Shown here: piece by piece, positions 51,500 to 60,324 of the stretch
Position numbering within the stretch: position 1 is the stretch's first letter
How the letters are laid out: each line of letters opens with the position of its first letter
NCBI RefSeq assembly: GCF_016862395.1
Contig: NZ_BOMW01000023.1
Span: 62,001 to 126,000 of the forward strand
Length of the DNA stretch: 64,000 bases
Direction of reading: 5' to 3'
DNA from: Actinoplanes siamensis
GTDB taxonomy: Bacteria > Actinomycetota > Actinomycetes > Mycobacteriales > Micromonosporaceae
Notes under the pieces: model-generated
The model's database searches: none
Told to the model about the DNA's origin: nothing
The model's input: the letters and a program-made list of their open reading frames with translations, nothing else
Translations under genes and position numbers: made by a program

Positions 51500-52429
51500 A
51501 TGGTCTCGCTGGATCTGCGGCGGCTGCGGTTCCTGCGCGAATTCGAGGAGCGCGGCACCCTGGGCGCGGTCGCCGCCGCCCTGGGTTACAGCCCGTCCAC
51601 GGTCTCCCAGCAGTTGTCGCTGCTGGAGAAGGAGACCGGGGCCCGGCTGTTCGAGAAGGCCGGACGTGGCCTGCGGCTCAACGATTCCGGGCGGCTGCTC
51701 GCCCAGCACGCACGGATCCTGCTCGCCGCGGCCGAGGCCGCCGAGGCCGACCTCGCCGCGCTCACCGGCGACATCCGCGGGACGGTCCGGGCCGGCGGGC
51801 TGCAGTCGGCGGCGCGGCGCCTGCTGGTGCCGGCAGTGGCCCGGATGATGGCCGAGCACCCGCGCGTCCGCGTCGAGGTGTTCGAGCTGGAACTCGAGCA
51901 GTCGCTGCCCGGCCTGCGGCTGGGCGCGGTGGACCTGGTGATCGGCGACGAGTACGACGGCCATCCGCGCCCGCGGCCGGACGGTTTGCGGTACACGACA
52001 GTCCTGGCGGAGCCGATCAAAGTGGTGCTGCCGGCCGGGCATCCGCTCGCGCGCGCCGGTGGGCCGGTGCCGATCGAGGGGCTGCGCGACGCCGTCTGGA
52101 CCGCCTCCGCCGAGGGCACCGGCCACCACGCCATGGTCGTCGCGACCTGCCGGTCGCTCGGCGGGTACGAACCCGACCTGAGGCACCGCTCCAACGACGC
52201 GGACGTCCAGCTCGAACTGGTCCGGGCCGGCGCCGCGGTGGCGCTGATGACACCACTGGCCCTGCCCGTCGGCGATGCCACGCTCGCGGTGCGCGACATC
52301 GCCGGGAGCACGCTCGGGCGGCGGCTGGTGGCGGTCACCCGGGACACCCCGCCCGCCCCGCCGCTGACCGCTTTCGCCCAGGCCGTGGCCGGGGCGTCGG
52401 CGACGTGGGCGGACCAACACCCGGCGTAG
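51500..52429 (+). CDS. LysR family transcriptional regulator
   Basis: This 309-residue regulator has an N-terminal winged HTH (GTLGAVAAALGYSPSTVSQQ, ~19-38) followed by the long linker helix. The C-terminal ligand-binding domain of the type-2 periplasmic-binding fold contains RVRVEVFELELEQSLPGLR and GAVDLVIGDEY. The gene is divergent from the EamA exporter, which suggests it senses the exporter's substrate. Its 3' end is 12 bases from the convergent metallophosphoesterase gene. Confidence 0.95.
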   Translation: MVSLDLRRLRFLREFEERGTLGAVAAALGYSPSTVSQQLSLLEKETGARLFEKAGRGLRLNDSGRLLAQHARILLAAAEAAEADLAALTGDIRGTVRAGGLQSAARRLLVPAVARMMAEHPRVRVEVFELELEQSLPGLRLGAVDLVIGDEYDGHPRPRPDGLRYTTVLAEPIKVVLPAGHPLARAGGPVPIEGLRDAVWTASAEGTGHHAMVVATCRSLGGYEPDLRHRSNDADVQLELVRAGAAVALMTPLALPVGDATLAVRDIAGSTLGRRLVAVTRDTPPAPPLTAFAQAVAGASATWADQHPA

Positions 52430-52441
52430 GCGAATGTCCGA

Positions 52442-53269
52442 TCAGTCGAGGATCCGGCGTAGCGTCCCGGGCGGGGCGCCGCGCCGGCGCCACTCCCGCG
52501 GGTAACCCACCGACACCTCCTCGAAGCGCACCCCGTCGTAGTGGGTGGTGCGCGGGATGTGCAGGTGACCGTAGACCGACACGGCGGCCCGGAACCGGAC
52601 GTGCCAGTCGGCTGTCCGGTCGGTGCCGCACCACTGCGCGAACTCCGGATAGCGCAGGATCCGCGTCGGCTCCCGGACCAACGGCCAGTGGTTGATCAGC
52701 ACCGTCGGCAGGGCCGGGTCGATCGCCGCCAGCCGCTCCTCGGTGGCCGTCACCCGCGCCCGGCACCAGTCCTCCCGGGCCGGGTAGGGATCCGGGTGCA
52801 GCAGCATCTCGTCGGTGCAGACCACACCCACCTCGTAGGCGCGCGCCAGCGACTGCGCCTTGCCGGCCTGCCCGGGCATCCGGAACGAGTAGTCGTAGAG
52901 CAGGAACAGCGGCGCCACCACGGCCGGGCCGTCCACCCCGGTCCACACCGGGTAGTCGTCCTCCGGGGTGACCACGCCCAGCTCCCGGACCGCCTCGACC
53001 AGCCGCCGGTAGCGGGCGTCGCCGCGCAGCTGGACCGGGTCCTCCCGGGGCGTCCACAGCTCGTGGTTGCCCGGCGACCAGATCACCTTCGCGAACCGCC
53101 CGGCCAGCAGGCGCAGCGCCCACACCACGTCGGCGAAGATCTCCCCGACGTCGCCGGCCACGATCAGCCAGTCACCGTCGCTCTCCGGGCGCAGCCCCTC
53201 GACGATGGCACGGTTCTCCTGGTAGGCGACGTGGAGGTCGCTGATCGCGTACAGCGTCGGATCCGGCAC
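52442..53269 (-). CDS. Calcineurin-like metallophosphoesterase
   Basis: This 275-residue enzyme has the complete two-metal motif set: AISDLHVAY, VAGDVGEIF, SPGNHELW, INHWPL and YGHLHIPR. It would hydrolyse phosphomono- or diesters; the substrate is unknown. No signal peptide is visible, so it is cytosolic. The GTG start at 53269 immediately precedes the first strand. The 436-base divergent gap beyond it carries the promoter of the sugar-uptake operon. Confidence 0.93.
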   Translation of the reverse strand: MPDPTLYAISDLHVAYQENRAIVEGLRPESDGDWLIVAGDVGEIFADVVWALRLLAGRFAKVIWSPGNHELWTPREDPVQLRGDARYRRLVEAVRELGVVTPEDDYPVWTGVDGPAVVAPLFLLYDYSFRMPGQAGKAQSLARAYEVGVVCTDEMLLHPDPYPAREDWCRARVTATEERLAAIDPALPTVLINHWPLVREPTRILRYPEFAQWCGTDRTADWHVRFRAAVSVYGHLHIPRTTHYDGVRFEEVSVGYPREWRRRGAPPGTLRRILD

Positions 53270-53419
53270 CCGACCAGGCTAGGCAAGATCCGAAAATCGC
53301 GCTGGCCCCTACCGGACCCCGGGGTTGCGACGGTGGGACTTCGTGCGGGCCGGGCTGCTGGACCCCCGACACCAGCACCAACCTCCAGTGGACCATCACC
53401 CCCGCCTGTGGCTGACAAA

Positions 53420-53430
53420 ACATCAGATGA
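53420..53430. promoter_or_regulatory. GntR-type operator, site A
   Basis: ACATCAGATGA matches the palindromic motif ACATCWGATGT, found perfectly in front of the gntR gene at 60253, with one mismatch. It lies 56 bases upstream of the -35 box of the operon promoter. Confidence 0.6.
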
Positions 53431-53485
53431 CTCGTGATCTGCCTGACCCTTCGGCGAGCACCCCCGGGGAATGCCCGCGCGCCCC

Positions 53486-53515
53486 TGGACAGGATGGGGC
53501 CTTCGATCTATAAAT
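53486..53515 (+). promoter_or_regulatory. Promoter of the sugar-uptake/catabolic operon
   Basis: TGGACA at 53486-53491, a 17-base spacer and TATAAAT at 53509-53515 give a near-consensus housekeeping promoter, unusually AT-rich for this genome. Operator site B begins one base after the -10 box, so bound repressor would block initiation. Confidence 0.7.
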
Positions 53516-53526
53516 ACATCAGATCA
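53516..53526. promoter_or_regulatory. GntR-type operator, site B at the transcription start
   Basis: ACATCAGATCA matches ACATCWGATGT with two mismatches in its right half. It sits directly downstream of the -10 box, in the same TATAAA-N-ACATC context as the site at 60253. Confidence 0.55.
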
Positions 53527-53705
53527 ATTCTGCCGCAGGTACTGGAACTCGGCGACCTCGTGCGACACCTCAGCGCGGCCTCGCCGTACGAACGACCGAC
53601 ACCATGCCGCATCCGCGTTCGCCCGCCCCTCGGGTGCGGTGCGGCCGGCCGGACGGCGGCGTGGCCGCGCTGCGCCATCGAGCGTCTTCACGACGAGGAG
53701 CCCCA

Positions 53706-54767
53706 GTGAACCGCAACGCGATACTCGGCCTCGGCTTGACCGCGGTGCTGGCCACCGCCCTGCTCCCCGCCTGCGGCAAGAACGGGGCGGGGCCAGGCGG
53801 AGGGTCGTCCGCGCCGCTGATCGGCGTCGACTACCCCCGCTCCGACACCGACTTCTGGAACTCGTACATCAAGTACGTGCCCCGGTCGGCCAAGGAGCTG
53901 GGTGTCGAGCTCAAGACCACCAACTCGCAGAACGACATCGCCAGCCTGATCTCCAACGTGCAGACTTTCCAGAGCCAGGGCGTCAAGGGCGTGGTGATGG
54001 CCCCGCAGGACACCGCGGCCATCGCCCCGACCCTGCAGCAGCTGGCCGACAAGAGGATCCCGGTCGTCACCATCGACACCCGGCCCGACACCGGCAAGGT
54101 GTTCATGGTCGTCCGGGCCGACAACCGCGCCTACGGCACGAAGGCCTGCCAGTTCCTCGGCACCAAGCTGGGCGGCAAGGGCAAGGTCGTGATGCTCGAG
54201 GGCGGCCTGGACTCGATCAACGGCCGGGACCGTACCGAGGCCTTCGACGAGTGCATGAAGAAGGACTTCCCCGGGATCACGGTCTTCGGTGAGGCGACGG
54301 ACTGGAAGGGTGACGTCGCCGCGTCGAAGCTGCAGACCCGGTTCACCTCGGACCCGGACATCAAGGGCGTCTACATGGAGTCCTCCTTCGCGCTCTCCGG
54401 GACCCTGCAGATCCTCAAGCAACGCGGGCTGCAGGTGCCGGCCACCGACCCCGAGCACGTCTTCATCGTGTCCAACGACGGCATCCCCGAGGAGCTCAAG
54501 GACATCGGGGAGGGCCTGATCGACGCCACGGTCAGCCAGCCGGCCGACCTGTTCGCCAGGTACGGCCTCTACTACGCCAAGGCCGCGATCGAGGGCAAGA
54601 CCTTCCAGGCCGGCCCCACCGACCACGGCAGCACCATCATCCAGGTCCGCGACGGCGTGCTCGAGGACCAGCTCGCCGCACCGCTGGTGACACTCGACGG
54701 CGCGAGCATCGGCGGGCAGCCGACGGTGAGGTTCGACGACAAGTCCCTCTGGGGCAACAACGCATGA
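53706..54767 (+). CDS. Sugar ABC transporter substrate-binding lipoprotein
   Basis: This 353-residue type I periplasmic-binding protein is of the ribose/xylose class. A lipoprotein signal ends at Cys23 (ALLPAC). The mature protein contains PLIGVDYPRSDTDFWNSY, NDIASLISNVQTFQSQGVKG, VVMAPQDT, the inter-domain IPVVTIDTRP and VVMLEGG segments. GAGGAG precedes the GTG at 53706. It is the first gene of an operon with an ATPase, a permease, a dehydratase and a lactonase, so its ligand is probably L-fucose or a related deoxy- or pentose sugar. That ligand assignment is inference from context. Confidence 0.92.
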   Translation: MNRNAILGLGLTAVLATALLPACGKNGAGPGGGSSAPLIGVDYPRSDTDFWNSYIKYVPRSAKELGVELKTTNSQNDIASLISNVQTFQSQGVKGVVMAPQDTAAIAPTLQQLADKRIPVVTIDTRPDTGKVFMVVRADNRAYGTKACQFLGTKLGGKGKVVMLEGGLDSINGRDRTEAFDECMKKDFPGITVFGEATDWKGDVAASKLQTRFTSDPDIKGVYMESSFALSGTLQILKQRGLQVPATDPEHVFIVSNDGIPEELKDIGEGLIDATVSQPADLFARYGLYYAKAAIEGKTFQAGPTDHGSTIIQVRDGVLEDQLAAPLVTLDGASIGGQPTVRFDDKSLWGNNA

Positions 54768-56272
54768 GCTCCGAACAGCCCCCCGTCGTCACGGCCACGC
54801 ACATCACGAAACGGTTCGGCTCGACGGTCGCGCTGGCCGACTCCGGGATCGTGGTCCGGCCGGGCGAGACGCACGCGCTGGTCGGGCGCAACGGTGCGGG
54901 CAAGTCGACGCTGGTCGGCATCCTCACCGGGCTGCAGGCGCCGGACGAGGGGACGGTCGCCTTCCACGGCCGGCCGTCCCCGCCCCTGAGCGACCGCGAC
55001 GCGTGGCGGAGCCTGGTCGCCTGCGTATACCAGAAGTCCACCATCATCCCGGAACTGACGGTGGCCGAGAACCTGTTCCTGAATCGGCACACGCGCGGTC
55101 CGGGCCGGCTGATCCAGTGGGGTGCGCTGCGCCGTGACGCCGAGCGGCTGCTGGCCGAGTGGTCGGTCGACGTCGATCCACGCCAGCCGGCCTCGACCCT
55201 GTCGGTGGAGCAGCGGCAGTTCGTCGAGATCGCCCGCGCGCTGTCGTTCGGCGCGCGGTTCATCATCCTCGACGAGCCCACCGCCCAGCTCGACGCCGCC
55301 GGCATCGACCGGCTCTTCGCCCGGTTGAGAAATCTCCGCGAGCAGGGCGTGACGCTGCTGTTCATCAGCCACCACCTGCAGGAGATCTACCAGATCTGCG
55401 ACCAGGTGACCGTCCTGCGCGACGCGCGGCACATCGTCACCACCGCGGTGGCGGCGCTGGGCCGCCAGGCGCTGGTCTCGGCGATGACCGGCGAAGACGT
55501 GCACCTGCCGACGGCGCCACGGGGGCGGCGCCCGGCGGACGCGCCGGTCCTGCTGTCGGTCCAGGGCCTGGTGACCCGCTCCGGCGCCGAGATCTCGCTG
55601 GAGGCGCTCGCCGGGGAGGTCGTCGGCATCGCCGGCGGCGGCAGCAGCGGCAAGGTCGAGGTGGCCGAGGCGATCGTCGGCCTGGCCCGGCCGGCGGCCG
55701 GCACCGTCACCGTCGACGGCCGCCGCCTGCGCCCCGGCGACGTACCCGACGCGCTCGACGCCGGCGTCGGCCTCGTGCCGCGGGACCGGCACCGCGAGGG
55801 CTTCGTGCCGATGCTGACGATCGCCGAGAACGTCACGATGACGGTACCGGGCCGCATCCGTCGCCGCGGGCTGCTCTCCCCGGCCCGGCGCGACGCCCTC
55901 GCCCGACAGGCCATCGCCGATCTGGCCATCAAGTCCGACAGCCCGCAGGTGCCGGTGGCCGAGCTGTCCGGCGGCAACCAGCAGAAGGTGGTCATGGGCC
56001 GCGCCCTGGCCGGCGATCCCAAGCTGCTGGTCCTCATCACGCCCACCGCCGGCGTCGACGTGCGCTCCAAACAGACCCTCCTCGGCGTGGTCGAGCAGGT
56101 CCGGCAGCGCGGCAGCACCGTCCTGATCGTCTCCGACGAACTCGACGACCTCCGGATCTGCGACCGGGTCCTGGTGATGGTCCAGGGCCGGGTCGTCGCC
56201 GAGAAGGTGTCCGGCTGGAGCGACAACGAACTCGTCGCCACCATGGAAGGGGTCGATCTCGACCATGTCTGA
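54764..56272 (+). CDS. Sugar ABC transporter dual ATPase with degenerate second site
   Basis: This 502-residue tandem ATPase is of the RbsA/XylG class. NBD1 (~10-245) has Walker A GRNGAGKST, the family's modified signature LSVEQRQFVEIARAL and Walker B FIILDEPTAQLD. NBD2 (~255-500) has a degenerate P-loop (AGGGSSGKVEV) and an intact signature LSGGNQQKV, but its Walker B region reads LLVLITPTAGVD, with Ile-Thr where Asp-Glu is expected. One ATP site is therefore probably non-hydrolytic. The start overlaps the binding-protein stop (ATGA) and the end overlaps the permease start by 8 bases. Confidence 0.93.
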   Translation: MSSEQPPVVTATHITKRFGSTVALADSGIVVRPGETHALVGRNGAGKSTLVGILTGLQAPDEGTVAFHGRPSPPLSDRDAWRSLVACVYQKSTIIPELTVAENLFLNRHTRGPGRLIQWGALRRDAERLLAEWSVDVDPRQPASTLSVEQRQFVEIARALSFGARFIILDEPTAQLDAAGIDRLFARLRNLREQGVTLLFISHHLQEIYQICDQVTVLRDARHIVTTAVAALGRQALVSAMTGEDVHLPTAPRGRRPADAPVLLSVQGLVTRSGAEISLEALAGEVVGIAGGGSSGKVEVAEAIVGLARPAAGTVTVDGRRLRPGDVPDALDAGVGLVPRDRHREGFVPMLTIAENVTMTVPGRIRRRGLLSPARRDALARQAIADLAIKSDSPQVPVAELSGGNQQKVVMGRALAGDPKLLVLITPTAGVDVRSKQTLLGVVEQVRQRGSTVLIVSDELDDLRICDRVLVMVQGRVVAEKVSGWSDNELVATMEGVDLDHV

Positions 56273-57299
56273 CCCACTGTCCACCGGCACCATCGACCCG
56301 CCCGCGCCGGCGGCGGCCACGCCGCGGCGAGCACCCGCCGTCGCCCGGCTGCGCAACCTCGCGCTGGTGCCGGCGATCATCGTCGTCGCCGTGGTGGGCT
56401 TCGTCGTCAACCCGGTGTTCCTCAGCTCCGACAACGTCATCAACGTGCTGCAGAGCATGTCGGAGATCTCCATCGTCGTGCTGGCCGAGACGATCGTGCT
56501 GGTCACCGGCAAGATGGACCTGTCCCTGGAGTCGACCTTCGGGCTCGCTCCCGGCATCGCGGCCTGGCTCATCGTCGACCCCGCGGTCACCCACGGCCTC
56601 GGCCTGCACGTGCTGCCACCGGTCTTCGCGGTGCCCGTCGTGCTCGCCGTCGGCGCGCTGGTCGGCGCGTTCAACGGCCTGCTCGTCGTCCGGTTCGGGC
56701 TCAACGGCTTCATCGTCACCCTCGGCATGCTCATCGTGTTGCGCGGCCTGCTGACCGGGATCTCGGGCGGCAAGACGTTCTTCGCCCTGCCGGAATCGAT
56801 GACGTACCTGGGCTCGGCCGAGTGGTTCGGCGTACCGGCGTCGGTGTGGCTGTCTCTGCTGCTGTTCGCGGCAGGGATCGTGGTGCTCGGCTACACCCGC
56901 CCGGGCCGCGCGCTGTACGCGATCGGCGGCAACGTGGACGCGGCGCGGGCGGCCGGCATCCGCACCGACCGGATCCTGTGGCTCACCCTGGTAATCGCCG
57001 GCACGCTGGCCGCCCTGGCCGGACTGCTCATCAGCGGCCGCCTGGCCGCCGTGCCGGCCGCGCAGGGCAACGGCGCCATCTTCCAGGTCTTCGCGGCGGC
57101 AGTCATCGGCGGCGTCAGCCTCAACGGCGGCAAGGGCACCCTGTTCGGCGCCTTCACCGGGGTCCTGCTGCTGTTCATGATCATCAACGTGCTGACGCTG
57201 GGCGGCGTACCCGCCCAATGGACGAACTTCCTCAACGGCGCGGTGATCCTCGTGGCCCTCGTGGTCTCCCGGGTGACCGGCGGCAAGGCGCAGACCTGA
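56265..57299 (+). CDS. Sugar ABC transporter permease (RbsC-like)
   Basis: This 344-residue membrane protein belongs to the BPD_transp_2 family. It has eight to ten hydrophobic helices, the motif VLVTGKMDLSLESTFGLA (the G-x-x-D-L-S type signature), LNGFIVTLGMLIVLRGL and AAVIGGVSLNGGKGTLFGA near the end, all diagnostic of ribose/xylose-class permeases. A homodimer of it would form the pore for the importer encoded by the two preceding genes, with which it overlaps. Confidence 0.95.
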   Translation: MSDPLSTGTIDPPAPAAATPRRAPAVARLRNLALVPAIIVVAVVGFVVNPVFLSSDNVINVLQSMSEISIVVLAETIVLVTGKMDLSLESTFGLAPGIAAWLIVDPAVTHGLGLHVLPPVFAVPVVLAVGALVGAFNGLLVVRFGLNGFIVTLGMLIVLRGLLTGISGGKTFFALPESMTYLGSAEWFGVPASVWLSLLLFAAGIVVLGYTRPGRALYAIGGNVDAARAAGIRTDRILWLTLVIAGTLAALAGLLISGRLAAVPAAQGNGAIFQVFAAAVIGGVSLNGGKGTLFGAFTGVLLLFMIINVLTLGGVPAQWTNFLNGAVILVALVVSRVTGGKAQT

Positions 57300-57341
57300 C
57301 CATCCCCGGCCCGCGTGCGGCTCGACCCACCTTGGAGCACC

Positions 57342-58649
57342 GTGACTGAGCGCATCTCGTCCGTCGACGTCCTCGACGTACGGTTCCCGACCTCGCGGCA
57401 CCGCGACGGTTCCGACGCGATGAACCCGTTCCCCGACTACTCCGCGGCGTACGTCGTGCTGCACACCACCGGCGGAGCCAGCGGCCACGGCCTGGTCTTC
57501 ACCGTCGGGCGTGGCACGGAGATCCAGGTCGCGGCCGTGCGCTCGCTCGCCGCCATGGTGACCGGGCTGGCTGTCGACGACCTCGTCGCCGACCCCGGCG
57601 CGCTGGCCCGCCGCCTCATCGGCGACAGCCAGATCCGCTGGCTGGGCCCGGAGAAGGGCGTGGTCCACATGGCCGCCGGCGGGCTGGTCAACGCCGTGTG
57701 GGACCTGGCCGCCCGCCGCGCGGGCAAGCCGCTGTGGCAGCTGCTGGCCGGGCTGTCCCCGGAGGCCCTCGTCGCGCAGATCGACTTCCGCTACCTGCGC
57801 GACGCGCTGACCGAGGACGAGGCCCTGGCGCTGCTGCGGGCCGGGGTCGAGAGCCGGGCCAACCGCGAGCGCGTCCTGCTCGACGAGGGTTACCCCGCCT
57901 ACACCACCACCCCGGGCTGGCTCGGCTACGACGATGAGAAGCTCGAGCGGCTGTGCGCGGAGGCGGTCGAGGCCGGGTACCGGCTCATCAAGCTCAAGGT
58001 CGGCGGGAACCTCGCCGACGACGTCCGGCGGATGGGAATCGCCCGGGCGGCCGTCGGGCCGGACGTGCGCATCGCCGTCGACGCCAACCAGATCTGGGGG
58101 GTACCGGACGCCATCCGATGGATGCGCGAGCTCGACCGGTTCGCGCCGTACTGGATCGAGGAACCGACCTCGCCCGACGACGTCCTCGGCCACGCCGCGG
58201 TCCGCCGGGCCGTGGCCCCGGTCAAGGTGGCCACCGGCGAGCACGTCCACAACGCGGTGATGTTCAAGCAGCTGCTGCAGGCCGAGGCGGTGGACGTCGT
58301 GCAGATCGATGCCTGCCGGGTCGGCGGGGTCAACGAGAACCTGGCCATCCTGCTGCTCGCGGCCAAGTTCGGCGTGCCGGTCTGCCCGCACGCGGGCGGG
58401 GTCGGGCTGTGCGAGCTCGTGCAGCACCTGGCGATGTTCGATTACGTCGCGGTCAGCGGCACCACCGACAACCGCTACATCGAGTACGTCGACCACCTCC
58501 ACGAGCACTTCACCGACCCGGTACGCATCCGCGCCGGCCGCTACGTCACGCCGACCGCCGCGGGCATGAGCGCCGAGATCGTCCCGGCCACGCTGCAGGC
58601 GTACCGCTTCCCCGACGGCCCCGAGTGGGCGATCGGCGCCGCGGCATGA
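57342..58649 (+). CDS. L-fuconate dehydratase (enolase superfamily)
   Basis: This 435-residue member of the mandelate-racemase branch of the enolase superfamily has residues that line up with the characterised Xanthomonas L-fuconate dehydratase almost number for number: Lys217 and Lys219 in IKLKVGG, Asp247 and Asn249 in VDANQIW, Glu274 in [10 protein letters not shown], Glu300 in [17 protein letters not shown] and His350 in CPHAGGVGL. The reaction would be L-fuconate to 2-keto-3-deoxy-L-fuconate. The GTG at 57342 follows TTGGAG. Its stop overlaps the lactonase start. A related acid sugar (for example D-arabinonate) cannot be excluded. Confidence 0.9.
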   Translation: MTERISSVDVLDVRFPTSRHRDGSDAMNPFPDYSAAYVVLHTTGGASGHGLVFTVGRGTEIQVAAVRSLAAMVTGLAVDDLVADPGALARRLIGDSQIRWLGPEKGVVHMAAGGLVNAVWDLAARRAGKPLWQLLAGLSPEALVAQIDFRYLRDALTEDEALALLRAGVESRANRERVLLDEGYPAYTTTPGWLGYDDEKLERLCAEAVEAGYRLIKLKVGGNLADDVRRMGIARAAVGPDVRIAVDANQIWGVPDAIRWMRELDRFAPYWIEEPTSPDDVLGHAAVRRAVAPVKVATGEHVHNAVMFKQLLQAEAVDVVQIDACRVGGVNENLAILLLAAKFGVPVCPHAGGVGLCELVQHLAMFDYVAVSGTTDNRYIEYVDHLHEHFTDPVRIRAGRYVTPTAAGMSAEIVPATLQAYRFPDGPEWAIGAAA

Positions 58650-59512
58650 TCATCGACGCCCACCACCACCTGTGGCAGCCGGAGCGCGGCTACGCCTGGC
58701 TCGACGAGCCCGGCCTGGAGGCGATCCGCCGGCCGTTCACCCCGGGGGACCTGACCGCCGAGCTGAACGTCAACGGCATCGACGCGACCGTGCTGGTGGA
58801 AGGCGGGCGCTGCCACCCGGACGAGGCTGCCGACCTGCTCGCCTGGGCCGCGGACACCCCGCCCATCGCCGGCGTGGTCGCCTGGATCGACATCGCCGCG
58901 CCCGACGTGGCCGGGACCGTGCGGCGCTACCGGGGGCTGCGCGGCGGCGAGCGGCTCGTCGGCCTGCGGGCGCAGGTGCAGGGCGAGCCGGACCCCGACT
59001 ACCTCGACCGTGCGGACGTGCGGCGGGGCCTGGCCGAGGTCGCCGCCGCCGGGCTCGTCTTCGACCTCGTCGTGCGGGCCGACCATCTGCCGTCCGCCGC
59101 GCGGGCCGCCGGGGCCCTCCCGCAGCTGCGGTTCGTCCTGGATCATCTCGGCAAGCCCCGGATCGACGACGGCCCGGCCGGGCTGGACCGGTGGCGGGAC
59201 GGATTCACCGCCCTGGCCGCCAACGACAACGTCGCCTGCAAGCTGTCCGGGATGGTCACCGAGGCCGGCCCGCGGTGGACGCCGGAGGATCTGGCCCCGT
59301 TCGTCGCGGTGGCGCTCGACGCGTTCGGCCCCGATCGTCTGATGTTCGGCTCGGACTGGCCGGTCTGTCTGCTCGCCTCGGACTACGGCGGCGTGCGGCG
59401 CGCCTTGGAGCTGGCCCTGCCGTCCCTCATGGCGGCCGAGCTCGACGCGATCTACGCCGGCACCGCGACGCGGATCTACGGGTTGGCCGATCGGCTCGGG
59501 CGGCTGCGGTGA
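58646..59512 (+). CDS. L-fuconolactonase-like amidohydrolase
   Basis: This 288-residue amidohydrolase_2 (TIM barrel) protein opens [19 protein letters not shown], with the metal-binding H-x-H, and has [24 protein letters not shown] and the catalytic MFGSDWPVC. These are features of the COG3618 lactonases that include L-fuconolactonase. It would open L-fucono-1,5-lactone to L-fuconate, feeding the dehydratase encoded just upstream (4-base overlap). The gene ends 8 bases from the convergent gntR gene. Confidence 0.9.
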   Translation: MIIDAHHHLWQPERGYAWLDEPGLEAIRRPFTPGDLTAELNVNGIDATVLVEGGRCHPDEAADLLAWAADTPPIAGVVAWIDIAAPDVAGTVRRYRGLRGGERLVGLRAQVQGEPDPDYLDRADVRRGLAEVAAAGLVFDLVVRADHLPSAARAAGALPQLRFVLDHLGKPRIDDGPAGLDRWRDGFTALAANDNVACKLSGMVTEAGPRWTPEDLAPFVAVALDAFGPDRLMFGSDWPVCLLASDYGGVRRALELALPSLMAAELDAIYAGTATRIYGLADRLGRLR

Positions 59513-59520
59513 GGAGGCGA

Positions 59521-60213
59521 TCAGCCCTGCTCGCCGGCGGACAGGACGGTCCGCAGCCACGCCTCGGACGTGTTGACGTGCATCAGGGCGCTGGCGTGGG
59601 CCAGCGACGGGTCGCGGGCCCGCAGCGCCCGGTAGATCGCGTCGTGCTCCTCGATGGTGGTGTGGGCCGAGTTGCCCTCGATGAGGCCCCGCCACACCCG
59701 GGCCCGGACCGTCCGGCTGGACAGTCCGTCCATGAGCGAGGTCAGCGTCTCGTTACCGGTGGCGGTGATGACCGTGCGGTGGAACTCGGTGTCGACCTGG
59801 ATCAGCTTCTCGTGGTCGTCGGCCGCGGCCCGCATGTCGTCGAGCAGCCGGCGCAGTTCGTCGAGGCTGTCGTCGGACATGCGCAGCGCGGCCACGCTCG
59901 TCGCGACGGGCTCGAGCATCCGGCGGACCTCCATCACCTCCAGCAGCGTGTCGTCCTGCAGCAGCTCGACGGCCAGGCCGAGCCCCTCCAGCAGCAGCCG
60001 CGGGGCGAGGCTGGTCACGTAGGTCCCGTCGCCGCGGCGCACGTCCAGGACCCGGGCCGACTCCAGCGCCTTGACGGCTTCGCGGACCCCGCTGCGCGAC
60101 AGACCCATCTGGGCGGCGAGCTGCGGCTCGGGTGGCAGCCGGGAGCCCGGCGGCAGCTCGCCACTCTGGATCATGCTCCGGATCCGGGTGATCGCCTCAT
60201 CGGTCAGTGCCAC
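59521..60213 (-). CDS. FadR-subfamily GntR regulator of the fucose-type locus
   Basis: This 230-residue regulator has an N-terminal GntR winged helix (LPPEPQLAAQMGLSRSGVRE, ~27-46; GDGTYV wing). The C-terminal FCD all-helical domain carries the metal/ligand residues in DTEFHRTVITATGN and EHDAIYRALRARD. GntR/FCD proteins typically sense sugar acids or other carboxylates. The GTG start at 60213 has GAAGGAG upstream. The gene sits between the two halves of the catabolic locus and is divergent from the dehydrogenase. A perfect ACATCTGATGT palindrome lies 39 bases upstream, so autoregulation is likely. Confidence 0.93.
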   Translation of the reverse strand: MALTDEAITRIRSMIQSGELPPGSRLPPEPQLAAQMGLSRSGVREAVKALESARVLDVRRGDGTYVTSLAPRLLLEGLGLAVELLQDDTLLEVMEVRRMLEPVATSVAALRMSDDSLDELRRLLDDMRAAADDHEKLIQVDTEFHRTVITATGNETLTSLMDGLSSRTVRARVWRGLIEGNSAHTTIEEHDAIYRALRARDPSLAHASALMHVNTSEAWLRTVLSAGEQG

Positions 60214-60252
60214 AAGCCACTCCTTCGTACCGCGCCGACGACCACTATAAAG

Positions 60253-60263
60253 ACATCTGATGT
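60253..60263. promoter_or_regulatory. GntR-type operator, site C (perfect palindrome)
   Basis: ACATCTGATGT is a perfect odd-length palindrome in the 111-base divergent gap between gntR and the alcohol dehydrogenase gene. TATAAA (60246-60251) sits one base before it on the plus strand, the same layout as site B at 53516. Its position fits control of both divergent genes. Confidence 0.7.
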
Positions 60264-60324
60264 TTGCAGGAGGATCGGGCATGAAGCATCGGCGGCAGGT
60301 CTGGCGCCTGAGCGAGGAGACCCC

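Larger units (their letters stand above)
53270..53705. other. Control region of the fucose-type operon
   Basis: This 436-base divergent gap carries two copies of the GntR-type motif (53420-53430 and 53516-53526), a good promoter (53486-53515) and a leader of about 190 bases before the binding-protein start. No gene is seen in it. Confidence 0.7.
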
